In this document: in pieces, positions 46,654-55,948 of the stretch | How the letters are laid out: each line of letters opens with the position of its first letter | Position numbering within the stretch: position 1 is the stretch's first letter | NCBI RefSeq assembly: GCF_003013395.1 | Contig: NZ_PXZM01000012.1 | Span: 124,001-188,000 of the forward strand | DNA length: 64,000 nt | Direction: 5' to 3' | DNA from: Brevibacillus fortis | GTDB lineage: Bacteria > Bacillota > Bacilli > Brevibacillales > Brevibacillaceae | Notes under the pieces: model-generated | What the model saw: the letters and a program-made list of their open reading frames with translations, nothing else | What the model was told of the DNA's origin: nothing | The model's database searches: none | Made by a program: the position numbers and the translations under genes

Positions 46654-47598
46654 TTACCCAAGCTGCTCTACGGGCATCGGTTGGCGCAACATCCTCTGAA
46701 CATCTTCAGGCGTGATCATGCCAGCCCCAAACGACAGTGTATTTGCTGCACCACATGCCATCCCGAGCTGAATCGCATCGGGCCAGTTCAGGTCGCGCAT
46801 TCGCCCGACTAGTACACCAGCCAGCATGGAATCACCGCAGCCAACCGTATTTTTGACTTCGTTAGCTGGTAGCGAACTGGCTGCAATACGCCAGATCTGA
46901 CTCCCGGCTCCAAACAACGCGCCTTCTGCCCCAAGCGAGAGAAGAACATGTCGCGCTCCGCGTGCATGCAGCTCACGTACAGCCCTGCACCGCGCTTCTT
47001 CGCTATCCAATGAAAAGCCAAGGAGTGCTTCTGTCTCCGGTTGATTCGGCTTGATTAAGTAAGGCGTTTCACGTAAGGCTTCGAGCAGCGCTTGACCGCT
47101 CGTATCCAACACACATTTCGCTCCTGTTTGGGCAACGACTCTAATCAGAGTCGCGTAGGCATTTGCGGGCAATCCGGCAGGCAAGCTCCCGGAAAACACT
47201 ACGAACTGTGCCTTGCTTCCCAGCAATACCAAGCGTTCCTGTAAAAGGTTCAACTCCTCTTCACCTAATACAGGTCCCGGCTCCAACAATTCCGTCACTG
47301 TCTTTTCCTGCTCATCGAGAAAGGCGAGGCACAGGCGGGACTCCCCATTGGCTTCAATAAATGAGGTTGCGATCCCCTCGCGTACACAGCCTTCCACGAT
47401 AAACCTCCCGTTATGACCAGCGACAAAACCGCTTGCTACCACTTCCTGCCCCAACGTTTTGGCTACGCGCGCCACGTTGATGCCTTTTCCGCCCGGTAGG
47501 CTCAGTACATCCCGCATCCGATGCAGTTCCCCTGCACGAAAATGAGAGAGGCGATACGTCTTGTCGATGGCCGCATTCAGCGTAACCGTTACGAGCAT
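46654..47598 (-). CDS. 1-phosphofructokinase/tagatose-6-phosphate kinase family (LacC/FruK)
   Basis: A 314-residue PfkB-family kinase. It opens VTVTLNAAIDKTYRLSHFRAGELHRM and has GGKGINVARVAKTLG (substrate loop), LIKPNQPE, and the ATP/catalytic motif NTVGCGDSMLAGVLVG with the base Asp. It uses ATP to make a sugar 1,6-bisphosphate. With the aldolase two genes upstream, tagatose-6-phosphate or fructose-6-phosphate are the likely substrates. The start lies one base after the isomerase stop, so the genes are coupled. Confidence 0.9.
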   Translation of the reverse strand: MLVTVTLNAAIDKTYRLSHFRAGELHRMRDVLSLPGGKGINVARVAKTLGQEVVASGFVAGHNGRFIVEGCVREGIATSFIEANGESRLCLAFLDEQEKTVTELLEPGPVLGEEELNLLQERLVLLGSKAQFVVFSGSLPAGLPANAYATLIRVVAQTGAKCVLDTSGQALLEALRETPYLIKPNQPETEALLGFSLDSEEARCRAVRELHARGARHVLLSLGAEGALFGAGSQIWRIAASSLPANEVKNTVGCGDSMLAGVLVGRMRDLNWPDAIQLGMACGAANTLSFGAGMITPEDVQRMLRQPMPVEQLG

Positions 47599-47599
47599 G

Positions 47600-48691
47600 C
47601 TATCTCACCTGCACACTAACGAGCGGCTGCCCCATTTTTTGTTTGAACAAATTGATCACATCTACAGGTGTCGGATCAACCCCACGAATCAAGGCTGCAT
47701 ACAACGACACGAAGTCTGCCAGGTACACGATGGAAAACAGCCGGGCCATTCTGGATACGCCTTGCGAATGAACCACTCTGACTGCACCCGCTCTCTCACG
47801 CAAAATGTCTGCGCTAATTTCCACACGCTGTGTCGTCTTCTCGCTGTCCTCCTGATCACGGATAAGCGTAAAGTGAACGCCTTTCAATAGAGCAGCAGGC
47901 GAATCCCAGCCCACAGCTTCGTCGTGGTGCAGACTCGGTATCGCGTTCCAGAATGCCATCAGCTTGCTGTTTTCACCCAGCTGGTTTTTCCAGCGCCATG
48001 CAGGAGCGTCGAATAACGGCAGAGTTCCGTACACAACAGGGATCAGACCATCCATTTCCATTGCGATTTGTTTCGCTTCGTTTCGATTGATCGGGGAATC
48101 GGTTCCGTACGTATGCTTCAAGGTTTGGAACAGCGCGATCGTTTCCTCGATCTCCGCACGCTTGTCAGAAACCAACCCGAGCTTGGTCAAAATGGCGAGA
48201 ATCGGCAGGAAAATGTACCCGAGCACGATACGCGGCATCATTCCACCAGGTACGACCACGCAGGCATGACCGTTTTCACGTGCCATTTCCAATACTTTGC
48301 CGCCCGCTGTAATGACTACCACCTGTGCCCCTTTGGCAATCGACGCTTCGTATCCGCTGACGACCTCCTCCGTGTTGCCTGAATGGCTGACGACGATAAC
48401 GAGTGTTTCTGCATCTACAAAAGCCGGGATGGTGTAACCTTGATTCAACTGGAGGGGAACTTGCAGTTCATCAAACAAATACGACTTGATCAGATTGACG
48501 CTCGCAGCGGAGCCGCCTCCCGTTCCCAGAACCACAATATTTTTAATTTTAACAGAAATATTCGATACATCTAAAGAATCAGATAATTTTAGACCTTCTT
48601 GAAACTGTTCATCATAGCTTTCCGTATCTTGCAGTGCCAAAATCGTATCCAGTTCACGCAATTTTTTCGCATCATCCAAATTGATACGCAT
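47600..48691 (-). CDS. SIS-domain sugar phosphate isomerase (bifunctional PGI/PMI type)
   Basis: A 363-residue protein with two SIS folds. The first has VVLGTGGGSAASVNLIKSYL and LVIVVSHSGNTEEVVSGYE. The second half carries PVVYGTLPLFDAPAWRWKNQLGENSKLMAFWNAIPSLHHDEAVGW, the signature of bacterial-archaeal bifunctional phosphoglucose/phosphomannose isomerases, whose catalytic Glu and His lie in that block. It would convert glucose 6-phosphate or mannose 6-phosphate to fructose 6-phosphate. Galactose 6-phosphate to tagatose 6-phosphate is a possible alternative, given the locus. The ribosome binding site is modest (AAAGGGA). Confidence 0.82.
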   Translation of the reverse strand: MRINLDDAKKLRELDTILALQDTESYDEQFQEGLKLSDSLDVSNISVKIKNIVVLGTGGGSAASVNLIKSYLFDELQVPLQLNQGYTIPAFVDAETLVIVVSHSGNTEEVVSGYEASIAKGAQVVVITAGGKVLEMARENGHACVVVPGGMMPRIVLGYIFLPILAILTKLGLVSDKRAEIEETIALFQTLKHTYGTDSPINRNEAKQIAMEMDGLIPVVYGTLPLFDAPAWRWKNQLGENSKLMAFWNAIPSLHHDEAVGWDSPAALLKGVHFTLIRDQEDSEKTTQRVEISADILRERAGAVRVVHSQGVSRMARLFSIVYLADFVSLYAALIRGVDPTPVDVINLFKQKMGQPLVSVQVR

Positions 48692-48728
48692 GGAAAATCG
48701 TCCCTTTCTTCGCTATCTTCGTTTTTCG

Positions 48729-49592
48729 TTACCGTACTACTGCCTTATCCATACAACCACACATCTCCATCTTGGCCAGTGCGACCTCTTTTACCGCTTG
48801 TTTCGCTCGTTTCATATAGGTACGGGGGTCGTTTTCCTGCGGATTATGGTCAAATACACCCTTGATCGCTTGCGAAAAGGCAATTCGCAGCTCTGTCGCT
48901 ACGTTCATCTTCGCCATACCGAGCTTGACCGCTCGCTTCACTTGCTCCTCGGGAATTCCTGAACCACCATGCAAGACAAGCGGTACAGAGACCCGCCGGG
49001 CAATCTCTTCAATTCGAGCAAAATCGATGCGCGGTTCTCCCTTATAAATTCCGTGAGCCGTACCAATGGCGGGGGCCAATGTATCGACACCCGTCAACTC
49101 GATAAATCGTTCGCACTCGGCTGGATCAGCGAGCGCAGCATCTGCTTCGTCCACGACGAGATCGTCCTCGACGCCTCCTACCTTGCCCAACTCTGCCTCC
49201 ACATTGACGCCATGCTTTTGGGCCAGTGCCACTACTCGTCGCGTCATCTCTGCATTTTCTGCAAAAGGATGCATCGACGCGTCGATCATGACCGATGTAT
49301 AACCCGCTTCGATGCAACGCACGATTAATTCTTCCTCATGACAATGATCCAGATGCAAGGCGATCGGCACCCGGGCTTGCTGTGCTGCTACCCGGGCGAT
49401 TGCCGCCACATACTCAGGTCCGAGATGCCGTACCGTTCCGACGGTCGTCTGCAAAATAAGCGGAGCGTTTGCTTCAGAAGCCGCCTCCACTACCGCCTGG
49501 AGCATTTCCATCGTGTGTACGTTGAATGCCCCCACGCAATATCCTTGTGCTCTTGCCTCGCGGAGCATCTGTGTCGATGATACCAACGCCAT
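48729..49592 (-). CDS. Class II ketose-bisphosphate aldolase (GatY/FbaA family)
   Basis: A 287-residue zinc aldolase. Zinc ligands are seen in LHLDHCHEEE, EAELGKVGG, TAHGIYKG and LVLHGGSGIPEE, and the phosphate loop is KMNVATELRIAF. It cleaves fructose- or tagatose-1,6-bisphosphate into glyceraldehyde 3-phosphate and dihydroxyacetone phosphate. The linkage with lacZ and a LacC/FruK-type kinase favours tagatose bisphosphate, but the fructose form cannot be excluded. AAGGAGG is seven bases before the ATG. Confidence 0.92.
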   Translation of the reverse strand: MALVSSTQMLREARAQGYCVGAFNVHTMEMLQAVVEAASEANAPLILQTTVGTVRHLGPEYVAAIARVAAQQARVPIALHLDHCHEEELIVRCIEAGYTSVMIDASMHPFAENAEMTRRVVALAQKHGVNVEAELGKVGGVEDDLVVDEADAALADPAECERFIELTGVDTLAPAIGTAHGIYKGEPRIDFARIEEIARRVSVPLVLHGGSGIPEEQVKRAVKLGMAKMNVATELRIAFSQAIKGVFDHNPQENDPRTYMKRAKQAVKEVALAKMEMCGCMDKAVVR

Positions 49593-49616
49593 AACTAATC
49601 CTCCTTTTCACTTGGC

Positions 49617-50396
49617 TCAGATGGACACGCCCTGCATGCTCGCCAGCTCCAGATTGATGCCCAGCTCCGCATACTTACTGGCAAAAGACTGCGCCGCCGC
49701 GTCCGTGATAATCCGATCCACGTCCGAGAGACCGGCGAATTTGGCCAAATGCGTCTCCCCAAACTTGCTGTGATCAGCCAGCACGTACACCTTTCTTGCA
49801 CGTTCCATCATAACCTGATTGATTTGCGCTTCGGCCAGATTCAATGTCGTCAGTCCGTTTTCTGGATGAACACCATCTGCACCGATAAAGCATTTGAAGA
49901 CAGACAAGCCACGCAGGTTTTCCGCCGCTACTGAACCCACGAGAGCAAACGATTTGTGCCGCATCTCCCCACCGATCAAAATGACGTGATGCTTGCCTTG
50001 ACTGTTCAACTCCATTGCGATGTTGACCGCATTCGTGACGACAGTCAAATCATTCATCCCGCGCAGTAGCTTTGCGAGTTCCATCATCGTCGTCCCTGCC
50101 CCCAGAATGACCGTGTCACCCGGCTGAATGTGGGACAGCGCCTGATAGGCAATCGCCTGCTTCTCTTCGCTTCTCTCTGCCAGCTTTTCTGTGAAGCTAC
50201 GCTCCAGAGGCAGGAAATTTGTAATCGTTGCTCCCCCATGAATGCGCGTTAGCAGTCCATCATTTTCGAGCTTGATCAAATCTTTTCGGATCGTTACTTC
50301 AGACACATCGAGCGCCAGGCTCAACTGGCTGACGGTTACGCTTTGCTCGGATTTCAACTGTTCCAGTATCTTGTTGTGCCGTTCGGCTGCCAGCAT
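49617..50396 (-). CDS. DeoR-family transcriptional repressor
   Basis: From ATG 50396 (AAGGAAG upstream) the protein has 259 residues. The N-terminal DeoR helix-turn-helix is AAERHNKILEQLKSEQSVTVSQLSLALDVSEVTIRKDLIKLENDGLLTRIHGGA. The C-terminal effector domain has DTVILGAGTTMMELAKLL and CFIGADGVHPENGLTTLN. Such repressors respond to a sugar phosphate, here probably tagatose or fructose phosphate. As first gene of the metabolic operon, it likely controls its own promoter. Confidence 0.93.
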   Translation of the reverse strand: MLAAERHNKILEQLKSEQSVTVSQLSLALDVSEVTIRKDLIKLENDGLLTRIHGGATITNFLPLERSFTEKLAERSEEKQAIAYQALSHIQPGDTVILGAGTTMMELAKLLRGMNDLTVVTNAVNIAMELNSQGKHHVILIGGEMRHKSFALVGSVAAENLRGLSVFKCFIGADGVHPENGLTTLNLAEAQINQVMMERARKVYVLADHSKFGETHLAKFAGLSDVDRIITDAAAQSFASKYAELGINLELASMQGVSI

Positions 50397-50523
50397 ATCT
50401 CTCACTTCCTTACGATCAAACTATTATGAATTTCGTTTTGTTGTGTTACCCTTTCGTTTACTTTCATTTCGATCTTATCATTGAAGAAAAACGAATGTCA
50501 AACAAGTTATGGAATTTTCCGAA

Positions 50524-50570
50524 AACAAAACCAGCCTGCTCTGGTTCTAGACCAAAACAGACTGGTTGGT
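50524..50570 (-). terminator. Imperfect terminator after LysR gene
   Basis: On the minus strand AACCAGTCTGTTTTGGT pairs imperfectly with ACCAGAGCAGGCTGGTT, and TTGTTTTC follows. Confidence 0.5.
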
Positions 50571-50577
50571 TGCCTCA

Positions 50578-51450
50578 TTACCCGATATCCCGACTTTCCA
50601 GCATGAAATCAATAAACTTCTTATGCGCCCGTGAGAGCCACTTATTTTTATGGTAGGCAATTTGTGCATAGAACAACAGCTCTTCCTCGCACGCTATCAT
50701 TTTCACTTTTTTCTCACGCAACAAGGCTTCCACGCTAATATACGGCATCAAGCTCACGCCTAGCCCGTTCGCGACACTCTGCTTGATCGCTTCCATACTG
50801 GAGAACTCCAGGTGGTGTTTCGGCTTGATCTCCCTTTTTTCCAAGAAGCGCTGAAAAAACCGCCGCAGAGCACAATGCTCTCCACTGAAAATCATGCATT
50901 CCTCGCCAGCACCCTCTATTTTCTCAAACGAATGATCGCGCCCCCCGATAAAAACCAGCCGCTCCGTAGAGAACTGCTCCACTACCAGATTCGGATCATC
51001 GAGCTTTGGCTCCAGCGTGATCACGATATCCAATAGACCGTCATGCAGCTTTTCCCGTAAGCGAATACAGTCATCCATCACAAATGAAATATTTACGCCC
51101 GGGTAGCTCGCTCTGTACTTGGACAAAATGTCACCCAGCCGATAGATCGTAAGCGTCTCCGAGGCTCCGATGCGTAACTCGCCTTGCAGTGATTGCTCAT
51201 TCGCCGATATATCCTTGATTTTCGCATACGAAACCAGCAGCTCCTCGACATACGTGTACAGCTCGCGACCATAGGCGGTCAATTGAATTTTCTTTCCCAG
51301 TCGATCAAACAAAGGGACGCCCATTCCTTCTTCCAGTTGCTGAATATGAGAGGTAATGGTCGCCTGCGAATATTGCAGTGCTTGCGCAGCCTTCGTAAAG
51401 CTGTTGAAATCAACGACTGCCTTAAAGGTTTGAAATTGGCGAATCTCCAT
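50578..51450 (-). CDS. LysR-family transcriptional regulator
   Basis: The start is ATG 51450, preceded by AAGGGGGAG. The 290-residue protein has the LysR helix-turn-helix (MEIRQFQTFKAVVDFNSFTKAAQALQYSQATITSHIQQLEEGMGVPLFDR) and a periplasmic-binding-like effector domain. It is divergent from the DJ-1/PfpI gene, with about 150 bases between the starts. It probably regulates that gene and itself; the effector is unknown. Confidence 0.92.
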   Translation of the reverse strand: MEIRQFQTFKAVVDFNSFTKAAQALQYSQATITSHIQQLEEGMGVPLFDRLGKKIQLTAYGRELYTYVEELLVSYAKIKDISANEQSLQGELRIGASETLTIYRLGDILSKYRASYPGVNISFVMDDCIRLREKLHDGLLDIVITLEPKLDDPNLVVEQFSTERLVFIGGRDHSFEKIEGAGEECMIFSGEHCALRRFFQRFLEKREIKPKHHLEFSSMEAIKQSVANGLGVSLMPYISVEALLREKKVKMIACEEELLFYAQIAYHKNKWLSRAHKKFIDFMLESRDIG

Positions 51451-51598
51451 GAGTCTCCCCCTTGCCCGCATGTTTATTATCAGAAATACTGAAGTTACTC
51501 TTCAGAACTTTCATTTTTACTAATAACCAATGATAGCATATGATTCTTGGTAAGTACCGGTACGGCTTGAACGATTCGAACATAGGAGCTGATTTTCG

Positions 51599-52189
51599 AT
51601 GAAAAAAGTGTGCTTGTTATTACCGAATGGCTTTGAAGCAGTAGAAGCAAGCGTATTTACTGATGTAATCGGCTGGAACAAGGAAGAGGGCGACGGAACA
51701 ACGGAGCTGGTGACGGTGGGCACGCGTAAAGAGTTGAAATGCACGTGGAATTTTACTGTGATCCCCGAAATGGTGATCGACGATGCGAATGTAAACGACT
51801 TCGATGCACTGGCACTGCCTGGCGGTTTTGAGCAGGCGGGGTTTTATGAAGATGCCTATCGCGAGGACGTTCTCGCTTTCATACGTGAATTTGAAAAGCA
51901 AGGCAAAGTGATCGCCTCCATCTGTGTCGGCGCGCTTCCCCTCGGGAAAAGCGGGATTTTGCAAGGACGAAAAGCAACGACCTACAACCTGAACAACCAG
52001 TTGCGGCAAAAGCAACTAGCTGCGATGGGTGCCAATGTCATTCCTGACCAATCCATCGTCATCGACAACAATATTATCACCTCGTACAACCCTTCGACCG
52101 CTTTTGATGTGGCATTCACCTTGCTGGAGTCGCTGACATCCCGCGAAAACACCGACAATGTGAAACGCTTGATGGGGTTTCTTGTATAA
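51599..52189 (+). CDS. DJ-1/PfpI-family protein
   Basis: A 196-residue class I glutamine-amidotransferase-like protein of the DJ-1 branch. The conserved Glu is in LLLPNGFEAVEASVFTDVIGW, and the nucleophile-elbow Cys is in ASICVGALPLGKSGIL (near residue 106). Relatives act as deglycases, chaperones or stress sensors. AGGAG lies ten bases before ATG 51599. It is transcribed away from a LysR regulator that probably controls it. Confidence 0.9.
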   Translation: MKKVCLLLPNGFEAVEASVFTDVIGWNKEEGDGTTELVTVGTRKELKCTWNFTVIPEMVIDDANVNDFDALALPGGFEQAGFYEDAYREDVLAFIREFEKQGKVIASICVGALPLGKSGILQGRKATTYNLNNQLRQKQLAAMGANVIPDQSIVIDNNIITSYNPSTAFDVAFTLLESLTSRENTDNVKRLMGFLV

Positions 52190-52190
52190 T

Positions 52191-52233
52191 AAAACCGGCA
52201 TTCTGCCCAGTGCTCTTGGGTAAATGCCGGTTT
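52191..52233. terminator. Intrinsic terminator between converging genes
   Basis: AAACCGGCATT and AATGCCGGTTT form an 11-base perfect stem, with CTTTCT on the plus side and TTAT on the minus side. Confidence 0.75.
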
Positions 52234-52244
52234 CTTTCTGCTAT

Positions 52245-53585
52245 TTAACGAACAAGCTTGCCAGCGCTCACTGTGTCTATATGAATGAGAATATCAAATG
52301 TTTGCCCAAGCGCAGCTGTTACAAGGTTTGGTGTGTTTGGATTAGCAGAACCGCGTCCGTTCAAAAACGGCCGTTCTTCGTCTAACCATTTTTTGGTGAG
52401 ACCTGTAGCAGTCCGTAAATCAACAAAGTATTGATCCTTTGAGACTTGATCTAGGGTGTGATTGGATGTATTATCATTCGATTCAATGGTAACTGGAACA
52501 ATTTTATATTCAGAGTTATACGCGTTGAAATCGCCTTTCCCGAATGAAGTTCCAATCGTTACATATTTCTTACCATAATGGTCCAGTAAATGCTGACCGG
52601 CGAGCTTCGGGTATACATCCGGCACTATATTGCTCTTTGCGATGTGCCCATTGTGCCCCCATACGATTGTTTTTCCTAGCTGTTCATGAGCCCACTTCGC
52701 ATTCTCAAACATCGCGATATCATGCCTCAAAAATACTTCTGATGGATTCTCCGAGAAGTTGAAATACATGCCAGTAAATTGCTCAATGATCTTGGCGTGT
52801 TGCTTGATCTTTGCGAACTCCTCGGATTGGCCGTTCAGACGCTTTTTGTTTTGTTCCAATATTTTCGTGATTTCTTTCGCTTGCTCATGATGTTTTTTCT
52901 GAATGGCATCTGGCAAAGATGTATAGGTTTCCAGATCCTTCGTAACTTCGGCAAGTTCCTTCATTTTTTTATCCACACGGGGCAGCAGGTCAGGCTTATA
53001 TTCTTTTATATACTGTCTGATCTCATCGTATACATTTTCGCTGACGTTTTGTACATCCATCCCGACCACCCGCAGTTTCTCTTCGTTCTCGGGATCGGCA
53101 TTGTACTCACGCATCCATTCCAGCATGTCTACGATTTCTTGTGTTTGAAATAGGGGCATTAGATTTTCACTCGGATTCCCTTCTCCTGTGAGAACGTAAT
53201 GATCAAGTTCCAATGCGTTGCCCCAGTTTTCTTCTAATACAAGGGTGGTAAAGCCCATTTCCATGACGAGAAATTCAACAAACCGGTGTTTCATCGTAAA
53301 AATTTCACGACTGCCATGATTTGCCTCACCTAAACCTACGATTGAAGCAGAACCGATCATGTCGCGCAGCGGTTCAATATCTTCAAGATCAGTCCCTGGC
53401 TCAGCGCTATTCAATTCAAAAGATTTCAGCTCTAACCATTCTTTTGGACTTAGATTTTTTGCCTTCTTCCCTTGTTGTTGTTCGCTGTCCGTCTCGGTTA
53501 ATGGAGCTGCATACGTGGCATGAGCTCCTGTTAAGAGGAGACTACAAATCGATACCGCGGCGATGCTACTTTTGTAAAAGTTCAT
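52245..53585 (-). CDS. Secreted erythromycin esterase-like protein (Ere family)
   Basis: The 446-residue protein has a cleavable signal peptide (residues 1-27, cut after ATYA) and the Ere fold. Catalytic-site motifs are GLGEANHGSREIF (Glu and His), MKHRFVEFLV, TLVLEENWGNALELDHYV and VWGHNGHIAKS (second His). Cytoplasmic Ere enzymes hydrolyse macrolide lactones; secreted relatives are less studied, and their substrate is uncertain. GGAGGAAAGAGAA precedes the ATG. Palindromes of the type found at the kinase-regulator modules lie upstream, so it may be in the same regulon. Confidence 0.88.
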   Translation of the reverse strand: MNFYKSSIAAVSICSLLLTGAHATYAAPLTETDSEQQQGKKAKNLSPKEWLELKSFELNSAEPGTDLEDIEPLRDMIGSASIVGLGEANHGSREIFTMKHRFVEFLVMEMGFTTLVLEENWGNALELDHYVLTGEGNPSENLMPLFQTQEIVDMLEWMREYNADPENEEKLRVVGMDVQNVSENVYDEIRQYIKEYKPDLLPRVDKKMKELAEVTKDLETYTSLPDAIQKKHHEQAKEITKILEQNKKRLNGQSEEFAKIKQHAKIIEQFTGMYFNFSENPSEVFLRHDIAMFENAKWAHEQLGKTIVWGHNGHIAKSNIVPDVYPKLAGQHLLDHYGKKYVTIGTSFGKGDFNAYNSEYKIVPVTIESNDNTSNHTLDQVSKDQYFVDLRTATGLTKKWLDEERPFLNGRGSANPNTPNLVTAALGQTFDILIHIDTVSAGKLVR

Positions 53586-53670
53586 TTCTCTTTCCTCCTA
53601 TTATCTTCGTTTGCTCAAAGTATGGCCCGAGCACTGCCTATACAACAAGTAACGTTTTGTCATAAATTTC

Positions 53671-53683
53671 AAACACCCTGTTA
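53671..53683. promoter_or_regulatory. Weaker copy of the TGACA-N3-TGTCA type palindrome
   Basis: AAACACCCTGTTA (TAACA-GGG-TGTTT on the other strand) retains the AACA-N3-TGTT core. It lies 37 bases, centre to centre, from the perfect site at 53708. Confidence 0.3.
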
Positions 53684-53707
53684 CCAACGGTTTCTCCCTA
53701 CCCCATA

Positions 53708-53720
53708 TGACAATCTGTCA
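53708..53720. promoter_or_regulatory. Candidate operator, perfect palindrome TGACA-N3-TGTCA
   Basis: TGACAATCTGTCA lies between the Ere-like gene (start 53585) and the small protein gene (start 53845). It has the same arms as the site at 55936. Confidence 0.55.
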
Positions 53721-53844
53721 TCAAAAAAAGCACCGGATCTTGAAGATCGGTACTTTTGAAATAGCATTTCCAATGTCATATGCTGCAATCGGGGATAAGA
53801 ATAGGCCATCCATCGCACCCTACCTTCTAAAGGAGTGGTGAATC

Positions 53845-54003
53845 ATGGATAATAAAAAGCGTTCCTCTGAGCACGATCCAACGATTGCGCCAAGTATGTA
53901 CGGTCATGATCCATTAGAAGAAAAAGCGACAGAAGAAGAAGTGGAAAAAGGGGATTACACAGAGGTTACGCGGCTTTTCCTCGACCGAACGCCAGAAGAG
54001 TAA
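53845..54003 (+). CDS. Small acidic hypothetical protein (52 aa)
   Basis: ATG 53845 has AAGGAG nine bases upstream. The frame runs MDNKKRSSEHDPTIAP... and ends EVTRLFLDRTPEE, rich in Glu and Asp, without a signal peptide or cysteine. A strong terminator directly follows the stop. The good ribosome binding site and terminator argue that it is a real gene. I do not recognise a family. It may share the nearby palindrome with the Ere-like gene. Confidence 0.65.
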   Translation: MDNKKRSSEHDPTIAPSMYGHDPLEEKATEEEVEKGDYTEVTRLFLDRTPEE

Positions 54004-54029
54004 AGACGGGATTTCTCCCGTCTTTTTTG
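54004..54029. terminator. Intrinsic terminator (AGACGGGA stem)
   Basis: AGACGGGA and TCCCGTCT pair over a four-base loop and are followed by TTTTTT. It ends the small gene and lies just after the kinase-regulator stop on the other strand. Confidence 0.82.
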
Positions 54030-54033
54030 TCGT

Positions 54034-55818
54034 CTAAATGATCCCTTTGCTTCTCGCTAGCTCGACTGCCTCTTCACGATTATTAACACCGAGCTTCGAA
54101 TACAGATTGGAACAATAATTACGAACGGTTCCTTCCGATAAATACATCTTGGCAGCGATTGACTTGTAGCGCAGTCCTTCGGATAGATGCTGCAATATCT
54201 CTATTTCACGTTTGGTAAGCCCATTCGGATCGTTCGGGCTGTACTTTTCTAACAGCTCACGTTGGCGCCTCATCTCCTCGAAAAGTCGCGTGGCGATAGA
54301 CTGGTCAATCCACGTTCCTCCACGATAGATGAGTTTTATGGCCTCAACCATTTCTCTCGGTTGAGTCGACTTCAGCATGTATCCTTCCGCTCCATATTCC
54401 ATGGCCGTTCCAGCCTGTGTGGAATCTTCAAAAGTCGTCATGAGCACAACCTTCATGTTCGGCCAACGTTGTTTCATTTCAAGTAGGGCGTCAAGTCCGT
54501 TCAGTCCTTGCAAGTGAAAATCCATTAGCACGATATCCGGCTGGCACTGCTCGCACTGTTCTAATGCTTCTTGCCCTTTATTAGCCGTCCCCACAACAAT
54601 AAAGTCGGACTGCTGACTTAAAATCTGCTGCAAGCTGTCAGCAATGAGAACCTGATTGTCCACGATGAGCAAACGGATTTTTCCATGTACAGGCTCTACC
54701 TGTAAAGGAACATTACAAATGACGACGGTTCCTCGTCCTGGTTGCGAATGAACGGACAACGTACCTTGATGGATCTCCAGTCGTTCCTCCATACTATTTA
54801 AACCAAATCCGAACTGGATCGACTCCATTCCATTGCCATTATCTTCGATCTGTAATCGAAGTTGCTGACTTTCGAAATACAGATCAACAGTGATTACGCT
54901 CGCTTGACCGTGACGAACCGCATTAGTCAGCGACTCTTGCAGACAGCGATATAAGCATAAGCTCATTTCTTGCATAACGAGAGTCTCACTGCCGATTACA
55001 CGGAAGTTGACCGTTACCCCTGTAGCCTGAATAAAATCCTTCGTTAGTTCCCGTAGCGCCTCACCTAACGACTGGCTCAACTGCGCATCAGAGAGCTGGT
55101 GCAGATGCTTTCTAATACCATCCAAGCTGCGCTGTGCGATTGCGACAAGTGTATCAACCCGTTCAATCTGTGAATCAGGAACTGATGACCGGAGCGATTC
55201 TACGCCGACTAGCAAAGAGGTTAACGAATGCCCAAGCGTGTCATGTAGCTCATGTGACAGCCGATTACGCTCCTCGATTAGTGTGAGCTCCTCGATCTGC
55301 TTAATATGCTGCTCCAGTAATTGCTTCTGCTCATGAATGATTCTGGCCTGCTTATGAGACTGAATCAATATACCAAAAGCCAAACCCATGGCAAACCCAA
55401 AGCTGCAACTAAACATATACTCGTACGGCGGGCGATTCGTTATTAAACCGTTTAAAACCGGAAAAATGACCCCACAAGGAATTCCCGTCCACACATACGT
55501 TTTCTGATTGCTCGCCACGCCAATAATCATCACGAGTATGATGAAAGACCAAAGCAATCCTGGCGCTACATAAGCCACATATAGATAAAAGAGGCCGGCA
55601 GCTAAGACCTCGACTGCCAAATACCAGTTTTCTCTCCTGTATGGAACGATCAATGGAATGAGGTAAACCATGAAGGCGAAGAAGATGGTGACCCCAAACG
55701 GACCAGCGATCATTGCCGGATAGACGACATGAGAAATGATGATAATCGCCAACCAAATCGTTCGTAGGGCAAAAATGACCCAATTATACCAGAACCATTT
55801 TTTTATCATGGATAACAT
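54034..55818 (-). CDS. Membrane histidine kinase fused to LuxR-type response regulator (copy 2)
   Basis: From ATG 55818 the protein has 594 residues and the same order as its relative at 20803-22623: about five or six membrane helices (to residue about 155), a linker, HisKA_3 (SHELHDTLGHSL, phospho-His about 192), HATPase (IEDNGNGME, FGFGLNSMEERLEI), receiver (LLIVDNQVLI, DIVLMDFHLQGLNG, GYMLKS) and LuxR helix-turn-helix (LTKREIEILQHLSEGLRYKSIAAKMYLSEGTVRNYCSNLYSKLGV). The receiver's usual second acidic residue is Asn in this copy. It is divergent from a two-domain serine hydrolase. The same gene pair occurs twice in the window, which makes a shared function likely: envelope or antibiotic stress control, inferred. 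Confidence 0.88.
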   Translation of the reverse strand: MLSMIKKWFWYNWVIFALRTIWLAIIIISHVVYPAMIAGPFGVTIFFAFMVYLIPLIVPYRRENWYLAVEVLAAGLFYLYVAYVAPGLLWSFIILVMIIGVASNQKTYVWTGIPCGVIFPVLNGLITNRPPYEYMFSCSFGFAMGLAFGILIQSHKQARIIHEQKQLLEQHIKQIEELTLIEERNRLSHELHDTLGHSLTSLLVGVESLRSSVPDSQIERVDTLVAIAQRSLDGIRKHLHQLSDAQLSQSLGEALRELTKDFIQATGVTVNFRVIGSETLVMQEMSLCLYRCLQESLTNAVRHGQASVITVDLYFESQQLRLQIEDNGNGMESIQFGFGLNSMEERLEIHQGTLSVHSQPGRGTVVICNVPLQVEPVHGKIRLLIVDNQVLIADSLQQILSQQSDFIVVGTANKGQEALEQCEQCQPDIVLMDFHLQGLNGLDALLEMKQRWPNMKVVLMTTFEDSTQAGTAMEYGAEGYMLKSTQPREMVEAIKLIYRGGTWIDQSIATRLFEEMRRQRELLEKYSPNDPNGLTKREIEILQHLSEGLRYKSIAAKMYLSEGTVRNYCSNLYSKLGVNNREEAVELARSKGII

Positions 55819-55935
55819 CGATTCGTGTACTCCCACTTGTTATGTAATGTAAGAATATCTCTGTATGTTTATGACTCATCTTGTATCAACCTTTCCCGAT
55901 TCGTCAAGCAGAATCTACTTGTCATATCGGTCTTA

Positions 55936-55948
55936 TGACAGTATGTCA
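55936..55948. promoter_or_regulatory. Candidate operator, perfect palindrome TGACA-N3-TGTCA
   Basis: TGACAGTATGTCA lies between the divergent kinase-regulator and serine hydrolase genes. An extra half-site, TGTCATA (55920-55926), makes a second inverted repeat with TATGACA (55934-55940). Confidence 0.55.
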
